Assembly (NCBI GenBank): GCA_029906985.1
Contig: JARYMT010000001.1
Location: forward strand, 1-64,000
DNA length: 64,000 nt
Origin: Microgenomates group bacterium
GTDB lineage: Bacteria > Patescibacteriota > Microgenomatia > UBA1406 > GWC2-37-13
Reading direction: 5' to 3'
Part shown: positions 55,284 to 64,000 of the stretch, piece after piece
How the letters are laid out: each line of letters starts with the position of its first letter
Numbering within the stretch: the first letter of the stretch is position 1
Notes under the pieces: model-generated
What the model was told of the DNA's origin: nothing
The model's input: only the letters and a program-made list of their open reading frames with translations
Databases searched by the model: none
Program-made: the position numbers and the translations under genes

Positions 55284-56765
55284 ATGAAAATAAAAAAATT
55301 AGTTTCTAGATTATTTATTTTTTTAATCGTTTTTTTATTTTTTTCTTTTTTTTTGATAGAATTGGCAAAAAAAACAGACACAGCCGCCCTTAATTTAGCC
55401 TCGGCCACCTTAAGCAATCCTCGTTTTTCCTTTCGAGAAAAAATTCTTGCCTCTGTCCCAGCAGGAACTGATGAAATTATTGTTCACAATACAAGTAATC
55501 TTTTTCCAAAAGACACTCTTTGTTTTTTGAAAAATAATGAAAATCGTTGTCATAACAATCAAGAATACACTGTGGTTAAAATCAAAGATGATCAACATAT
55601 TGTTATTAGTCCTGTTTTAAGTTTTAATCTGGTTGGTGATCAAGATTCGGTTGTCGTAATTCAAAAAACTAGTTTAAGTATTAATTTTAAAAATATTCAA
55701 TCAATCCCGGTTAATGGAAGAATTTTTATCAGTCTTCCAGGAGTCAAATCAAATAATGCTAATGACGGCTTGCCCGATATTAGCGAAAGTATAAAAACTA
55801 ATGGATTTGATGCAAATGGAATCGGCCCCGATGATATCCAAATTAATATTAATAATACTCCTGATTATAATTGGACTAAGGCTTTTATTCCTGGTAACGC
55901 TTCCCATGATCATCAAATCATTCTTACCAAAACAGGAGCGGACTTAGCCGCTGATTCAATAATTAATATTTTAATCGATAAAGATCCTGGTCTAGTTAAT
56001 CCGGCACCTATTTCTAGACCAATTACTGCCGGAATAGCTGATGTTTATACAATCAATGTTAAAACTCAAAATGCCAATTACGATTTAATTGATGAGGTTG
56101 ATATTGATATTGCTCCAGTAAAAGCAGTTTCCGTCAGCGCCACCGTTCCTGAAATTTTGACTTTTATTATCTCTGGTGTTGATTCTAAAACTTTAACTTG
56201 CGGTTATTATCCAGATAATTCTTCTACTTCAACATCAATCCCTTTTGGGACTATTAACAAACCTGATTCTTTTAAGAATGTCAGTCAGCGCTTGACAGTC
56301 AAAACCAATGTCCCCGATGGATATATTGTTACGATTGGAGAAAGTGACCAAATGGGGAAAGACGGAAATGATTGTCCGGGAACCAGCCCGGCTGCCGACG
56401 AAATTAGTTTTGGTCAGAATAAATGTATTCGTGATACTGTCTGTGACAATAAAAAATGTGATGAAAAAAATCAAGGCCCTTGGGAAAATCCTAAAAATCA
56501 TGGATTGGGGTATTCTTTAAAAAATGATCGCGGTAATGATGCGGTATTTGAATCTAGTGATCATTTCTTAAGTCGCCAACTTCCTGACCTGGCCGATGAT
56601 GAAGAAAGCCAGATTATTATGTGTGGTGGAGGAAATGATTGCCGCTCAAATCAACCAACCGAAGGATCGTCGATTTTTGTTTGTTATCGAATTAGTCTAC
56701 CCAATAATCAACCTAGTGGGAAATATTTTAATCAAGTTGTTTATACCGCTTCTGCCTCGTTTTGA
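55284..56765 (+). CDS. Large secreted WxL-like surface protein (paralogue of 49989)
   Basis: 493 residues. Signal-anchor at about 8-29 (LFIFLIVFLFFSFFLIELA). A beta-rich body follows, with LSINFKNIQSIPVNGRIFIS and the polar block NTPDYNWTKAFIPGNASHDH. The C-terminal third shares with the 49989 protein the Cys block CDNKKCDE, a following W, and GLGYSL, then ends GKYFNQVVYTASASF. These match the WxL-like design at twice the size. Next to a DUF916-like gene (6-bp gap), repeating the gene pair at 50-51.7 kb. Confidence 0.6.
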   Translation: MKIKKLVSRLFIFLIVFLFFSFFLIELAKKTDTAALNLASATLSNPRFSFREKILASVPAGTDEIIVHNTSNLFPKDTLCFLKNNENRCHNNQEYTVVKIKDDQHIVISPVLSFNLVGDQDSVVVIQKTSLSINFKNIQSIPVNGRIFISLPGVKSNNANDGLPDISESIKTNGFDANGIGPDDIQININNTPDYNWTKAFIPGNASHDHQIILTKTGADLAADSIINILIDKDPGLVNPAPISRPITAGIADVYTINVKTQNANYDLIDEVDIDIAPVKAVSVSATVPEILTFIISGVDSKTLTCGYYPDNSSTSTSIPFGTINKPDSFKNVSQRLTVKTNVPDGYIVTIGESDQMGKDGNDCPGTSPAADEISFGQNKCIRDTVCDNKKCDEKNQGPWENPKNHGLGYSLKNDRGNDAVFESSDHFLSRQLPDLADDEESQIIMCGGGNDCRSNQPTEGSSIFVCYRISLPNNQPSGKYFNQVVYTASASF

Positions 56766-56771
56766 AAAAAT

Positions 56772-57677
56772 ATGAAAAAAAAGTTGGGAGAAATATTTAA
56801 TTTAAAATTTAGTTTTTTAGGCTTAATATTAGCCTATTTTTTAATTTTCCCGACAAAAATTTTTAGCCAAGACGTTCTTCCTTTAAGCGTCTCGCCAGCT
56901 AAACAAGAATTGAAACTTAATCCTGGTGAAAATACTATTGTTATGATTGATTTTTATAATCAAGGTGATTTTCCTGTTCCGGGAGTAATAAAAAAAGCAG
57001 ATTTTTTAGTTGAAAACAATCAGGGAAAAATAAGATTTTTGGAAGAAGGTTCTTTGGAGGTTTCGGAATATTCGGCGGTCAACTGGTTGACTCTTCCTGC
57101 CAACGAAATTAACTTAGCGCCCAAGGAAAAAACTTCTATTCCCGTACAAATTAATGTTCCCAATTCTGCACGTCCGGGAGCAAAATACGTCAGTGTTATT
57201 TTTAAAGTTTTAGTAAATCAACTTGATAGAGAAATCCAAAATAATCTGGCGGTCGTCCCTCAAATAGCTTCCTTGTTATATATTAGAGTTAATGGCGAAA
57301 CCGTTGAAAAAGCTTTTATTTCTTTATTTAAGGCGCCTTTTTTTTCTGAATATGGGCCTTTAAAAATAGAAACAGAAATTACTAATAATAGTGATTATCA
57401 TATTAGGCCAAAAGGAATTTTCTCTCTTGTTGATATTAATGGAAAAACTATTGATCAAACAATTCTACTGGAACAAAATATTTTTCCTAATAAAAGCAGA
57501 ATTTATACTAATTATCTTGGAAAAAAATGGTTGTTTGGCAGATATAAAATTAGTTTTATGGCTTCTTATGGAGAAAGAGGTCAAGCTCTAAATCGTTCGA
57601 TTTATGTTTGGGTATTTCCTTGGAAAATCGCTGTTATAATTATTATACCTTTAATTATTGCCGTTTTATTAAAGTAA
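56772..57677 (+). CDS. DUF916-like extracellular protein with C-terminal membrane anchor (paralogue of 50775)
   Basis: 301 residues: signal peptide, then LPLSVSPAKQELKLNPGENT, which aligns with the start of the 50775 protein, YNQGDFPVPGV, a second Ig-like domain (FSEYGPLKIETEITNNSDYH), and an anchor WVFPWKIAVIIIIPLIIAVL. TAATG joins its stop to the start of the next gene, so they are translationally coupled. Confidence 0.65.
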   Translation: MKKKLGEIFNLKFSFLGLILAYFLIFPTKIFSQDVLPLSVSPAKQELKLNPGENTIVMIDFYNQGDFPVPGVIKKADFLVENNQGKIRFLEEGSLEVSEYSAVNWLTLPANEINLAPKEKTSIPVQINVPNSARPGAKYVSVIFKVLVNQLDREIQNNLAVVPQIASLLYIRVNGETVEKAFISLFKAPFFSEYGPLKIETEITNNSDYHIRPKGIFSLVDINGKTIDQTILLEQNIFPNKSRIYTNYLGKKWLFGRYKISFMASYGERGQALNRSIYVWVFPWKIAVIIIIPLIIAVLLK

Positions 57678-58642
57678 TGAAAAAAAACTTTTTTGTTTTT
57701 TTCATGTTTGTTTTAATATTAATTGAGTTTTCTTTTTTGCCCGATCCTACTTTTAAAAAAGAAGGTTCTTCCGGCGAAGTCTCTGGATTAAAAACCCAAT
57801 CAGGATCAGCAACTATTTCTGCCAACGTTGGCTTGCCCGAATATCAATTTTCTCTTTTTGGCTACAGTTCTCCTAATTCTTTAGTGACTTTAGAAGGTTT
57901 TGGTCTTTTTGACCAAACTTATAGTAATGGTTTTGGCTATTTTGAGTTTCAAAATTATTTGCCTTTTTCTAATAATGAAATTTGTTTGTTTTATCAAGAT
58001 CAAGTCGGCCGTTTAAGTAATCCAGTTTGTTTGGCCCCCCCACCTAAAAATTTTAATAGCGCTATTGGCCCAATTATTTTACCGCCGACGATATCTTTAA
58101 CCGTCCCCTCTAAAGAGGCTTATTTAATTGGCGAAGAAATTGTTCTTTCTGGACAGTCAATCCCTAATACAGAAGTATATTTATCTGCTTTTATTGATGA
58201 ATCAAGGCGGCCATTGGCTTTATCATTAATTAAACCAGTTGAGGCGGCTACTTTTCCCCTTTTACCGGTAAAAACAGACAGGCAAGGAAATTTTTCTATC
58301 GCTCTCCCCTCTTCGGAAACCAATTTTTTTCGTTTATTTAGCCGGGTTAATTTCCTTGAAGAATTTTCTCCTAAAAGCAATACTTTGAGTTTGCAAATTT
58401 TTCCTTTTTGGATTTTAATAATCAAATTTTTTCTTTTTATATGGTTGTTAATAAAATCACGTTGGTTAGAATTGCTAATTTTGGGTCAAATTATTGCTCT
58501 TTTTGCATTTCTTGTCCGTCAGTTCATTCATCCCTATAAAATCGCTAAAAATAGGGCTATTTCAATAAGAAATCGCTATCCAATTATTAAGCAAAATCTT
58601 GATTTAAAAATAAGAGACCAAACAGCGCTAGCAGTGTTTTAA
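57677..58642 (+). CDS. Secreted multi-domain surface protein with C-terminal membrane helices
   Basis: 321 residues from the ATG at 57677, which overlaps the TAA of the upstream gene (TAATG). Signal peptide, then Ig-like segments (YQFSLFGYSSPNSLVTLEGF, ISLTVPSKEAYLIGEEIVLS with GQSIPNTEVYL) that resemble Big/carboxypeptidase-regulatory-like domains. Two hydrophobic helices sit near 250-292 (FPFWILIIKFFLFIWLLI, LELLILGQIIALFAFLV), followed by a basic tail. Probably built with the two upstream surface proteins. Confidence 0.6.
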   Translation: MKKNFFVFFMFVLILIEFSFLPDPTFKKEGSSGEVSGLKTQSGSATISANVGLPEYQFSLFGYSSPNSLVTLEGFGLFDQTYSNGFGYFEFQNYLPFSNNEICLFYQDQVGRLSNPVCLAPPPKNFNSAIGPIILPPTISLTVPSKEAYLIGEEIVLSGQSIPNTEVYLSAFIDESRRPLALSLIKPVEAATFPLLPVKTDRQGNFSIALPSSETNFFRLFSRVNFLEEFSPKSNTLSLQIFPFWILIIKFFLFIWLLIKSRWLELLILGQIIALFAFLVRQFIHPYKIAKNRAISIRNRYPIIKQNLDLKIRDQTALAVF

Positions 58643-58643
58643 T

Positions 58644-59057
58644 TTAATAAAAAGAAAGGTGGGCTTTTTGTAATAAAGATTTTCCCTCTACTTTTACTTC
58701 AATATAATATTCCGCCGCTTTATTTGAAGAAATATCAAAAACTGCTTTGCCAAAGTTATCGGTCGGATTTTGAATGACTTCTACAAACAAATTTGGGTCT
58801 TGAATCAGGCTAATTCTCTTATTAGCTACGCCAACGCCTTGATTGTTTAATACAAAAACCGTAAGCCTAATTTTTTCACCGCTTCCAGCCTTAGCTTTAA
58901 GGGGAGTAATAAATAAATATGAATTATCAATTGAAAAACTAGCTGAACTCACGCTCGCTCGCCCAACAAAATATCTAGCTTCATAAAACCAGAAAAAAGA
59001 AGCAAAAATTACTAATATAAATAAAAAAAGAACTAAATAGAAAATTTTATTCTTCAT
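58644..59057 (-). CDS. Membrane-anchored Ig-like (Big_1-type) protein
   Basis: 137 residues. N-terminal transmembrane helix (YLVLFLFILVIFASFFWF), then one Ig-like domain: GEKIRLTVFVLNNQGVGVAN, KRISLIQDPNLFVEVI, TDNFGKAVFDISSNKAAEYY, a Big_1/invasin-like pattern. A small surface domain protein, perhaps an accessory to the assembly at 55-58.6 kb, with which it is convergent. Confidence 0.7.
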   Translation of the reverse strand: MKNKIFYLVLFLFILVIFASFFWFYEARYFVGRASVSSASFSIDNSYLFITPLKAKAGSGEKIRLTVFVLNNQGVGVANKRISLIQDPNLFVEVIQNPTDNFGKAVFDISSNKAAEYYIEVKVEGKSLLQKAHLSFY

Positions 59058-59705
59058 TTAAAAAAATATGAATTAAATATACTAATAGTTTACCTTTATT
59101 CTTTTTCTTTATATGTTCTAATTTTTATAGTAAAAAAAATTAAAAAAAAAGTCAATATTTACAAAAGTGGGAATAATCGTAATATCAATTTATAGAAAAA
59201 AGTTCTAAAGAAGGTTTTAAGAAAACCTTAATAAAAAGAATCTTAATTTAGCATTCATTTATAAAAAATGCTAAATGATAAAATAATCAGCAAGGTTGTT
59301 TTTATCAAAGAAAGTATAAAAAAAATTCAATTTATTAAAGAAAATGTTAAAAAGCCACCGATAAAAACCATAATTTGTTATATTGCTATATAAACCCAAA
59401 ATAAACCGAAGGAAATAAACGTATTATACTTCAAAAAAAATATTTATCCTATATAAAAAAATTAACTGAAAAATTGTAAATTTCACTTTTTTTTGTCAAA
59501 AATTTAATCAATAAAAATATAGGATAATTGATATAAATTGATATATTAAGGTAGTAGAAAAAATTATGCGTTAAATAATATAAATTAATTTAAATTTTTA
59601 TCTAGGATTGTTTCGGATTATTTTTTCTCTCCAACCTAACTATATCAAATTAACTACAAAATACCTCTTGACATTCTTATTAATATTGTTTTATTATGAA
59701 ATTGT
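59058..59705. other. AT-rich region upstream of the right collagen cluster
   Basis: About 650 bp of very AT-rich DNA. It holds a good promoter at its right end (59668-59697). No ORF larger than a few dozen codons is convincing, and I see no RNA fold. Confidence 0.55.
59668..59697 (+). promoter_or_regulatory. Promoter of the recombinase-like/collagen cluster
   Basis: TTGACA (59668-59673), 18-bp spacer, TATTAT (59692-59697). The ATG at 59706 follows eight bases later, so the message has almost no leader. Confidence 0.65.
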
Positions 59706-60248
59706 ATGGTTAATCTGTATAATCTTTATAATTTTGAAGCCTTATTCCGTGAATATTTATTTGCGGAAAAATATTCTCCTGTCTCAATAAAAAATTACCT
59801 GTCTGATTTAAGACACTTTCTAGGTTGGTTTTTCTCAATTTTTTATCCAACCATTGACAGCAAAAAAGGCTCTATTATGCCTCAAAACTTTTCAATTAGC
59901 TTTTTTTTTGAACGCTTAACTGCCGAAACTATTACTAATTATCGTAATTACTTGATTTACAACAAGATTCCAACAAAAACCATTAATCGTCGTTTATCTA
60001 CTCTTCGAAAATTTTGTCTTTTTTCCTTCAAACAAGGCTGGCTCAAAGAAAATTTAACTAAAAAAATTAAAAATATCTCAAATTTTAATTTTTCAGGAAA
60101 TAAAAAATTATCGGAAATTTTAAGTCAATATCAAACTTACTTATTTAACCAAAAAATAGAAGAAGAAAGGATTGTGGGCTGTTTAAACGATATCAAAGAG
60201 TTTTTAAATTTTTTTTTAAATAAAAAAGAAAAAACAATTCCCTTTTAA
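59706..60248 (+). CDS. Orphan recombinase-like core-binding (SAM-like) domain protein
   Basis: 180 residues. The N-terminal part FREYLFAEKYSPVSIKNYLS, then DLRHFLGWFF, and ETITNYRNYLIYNKIPTKTI followed by NRRLSTLRKFCLFSFKQGWL, match the N-terminal DNA-clasping domain of tyrosine recombinases (XerC/D type). The C-terminal catalytic domain (R...H-x-x-R...Y) is absent, and the frame ends with a second short helical segment (LYQ..YLFNQKIEEERIVGCL) that repeats the pattern. It is therefore not a recombinase by itself. Likely a DNA-binding protein working with the following collagen gene. Not a visible frameshift. Confidence 0.7.
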   Translation: MVNLYNLYNFEALFREYLFAEKYSPVSIKNYLSDLRHFLGWFFSIFYPTIDSKKGSIMPQNFSISFFFERLTAETITNYRNYLIYNKIPTKTINRRLSTLRKFCLFSFKQGWLKENLTKKIKNISNFNFSGNKKLSEILSQYQTYLFNQKIEEERIVGCLNDIKEFLNFFLNKKEKTIPF

Positions 60249-60280
60249 TAGGGATCTTATTATAAATTTAAACCAAATTT

Positions 60281-60469
60281 ATGAAAAGATTTTTAAATTT
60301 TTCACAACTTAATAGAATATTTTTTTTGTTTTTTAAAGCTTTAAAGAATTTAAAATCGCTGGTGGATCCTTCTATTGAGGGAAATCCTTATGTGATTGAT
60401 TCACTTTCAGATTCAATTGTAGAACAAAAAAGGCATATTGTTTTTAATCGCCGTTGGGCTATTAAATAA
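60281..60469 (+). CDS. Small basic protein between recombinase-like and collagen genes
   Basis: 62 residues, MKRFLNFSQLNRIFFLFFKA followed by a polar part and a basic end (RHIVFNRRWAIK). ATG at 60281, no good ribosome-binding site. Same direction as both neighbours (32 and 15 nt away), which supports co-transcription. No family recognised. Confidence 0.45.
   Translation: MKRFLNFSQLNRIFFLFFKALKNLKSLVDPSIEGNPYVIDSLSDSIVEQKRHIVFNRRWAIK

Positions 60470-64000
<3,531 letters not shown>

Noticed and set aside
59608-59790. 60-codon plus-strand ORF
   Set aside because: It overlaps the promoter and the start of the better-supported gene at 59706 in another frame.

Overview
The window looks like a piece of a Candidate Phyla Radiation (Patescibacteria) genome, most likely of the Microgenomates type. 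This placement is inference from gene content: AT-rich DNA, short genes, a TyrRS of the archaeal/eukaryotic kind, a fused archaeal-type CoA enzyme, split ComEC with ComEA and a prepilin peptidase, many small membrane-anchored surface proteins, and translational starts that often lie only 4-12 nt behind a -10 box, so that many mRNAs appear leaderless. TGA ends several genes, so the code is the normal bacterial one.

Both ends of the window lie inside very large collagen-like genes that point outward and run off the edges. The left one (minus strand, starts at 2849) encodes two MerR-like helix-turn-helix domains, a membrane segment and then GXT collagen repeats. The right one (plus strand, starts at 60485) encodes a helical segment resembling a tyrosine-recombinase core-binding domain, a membrane segment, a phage-tail/surface-type module and then the same kind of collagen repeat. 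It is preceded by an orphan recombinase-like N-terminal domain protein.

Between them: 3.2-8.3 kb holds prepilin peptidase, a TPR glycosyltransferase-C type membrane protein, an M16 peptidase, a CAP-like protein and a small membrane protein. 8.5-11.6 kb (minus) is a tightly coupled methyltransferase / ATP-grasp / class I amidotransferase operon, preceded by two tandem modules, each a tiny hydrophobic ORF whose tail can pair with the 5' arm of the next terminator. 12-16 kb has a tRNA-Gln(CTG), a flavodoxin-like protein, an HD hydrolase, and a DUF2177 / pyrimidine-dimer glycosylase / DUF1295 operon. 16-29 kb contains leuS and several unrecognised proteins, some driven by promoters whose -35/-10 spacer is an AGA triplet repeat, plus the CoA enzyme, a GNAT protein, a cation/Ca exchanger and an RRM protein with a 120-bp tandem repeat upstream. 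29-36 kb contains tyrS, a Cys-rich peptide with a third small-ORF/terminator module upstream, an [FeFe]-hydrogenase H-cluster-like domain protein with a membrane partner, a diguanylate cyclase and a full-length transketolase. 36-47 kb carries a Ca-type P-ATPase, a HEPN-like protein and a sugar/surface cluster (GT2, phosphatase, epimerase, split transketolase, methyltransferase, cytidylate-kinase-like). 47-49 kb is secE-nusG-rplK-rplA. 49-59 kb is a cell-surface and competence region: two paralogous pairs of a secreted WxL-like protein plus a DUF916-like membrane-anchored protein, comEA, comEC in two genes, and a PaaX-like regulator.

The strongest candidates for undescribed biology are the membrane-tethered DNA-binding/collagen fusions at both ends and the tandem small-ORF/terminator modules in front of the biosynthetic-looking operon.
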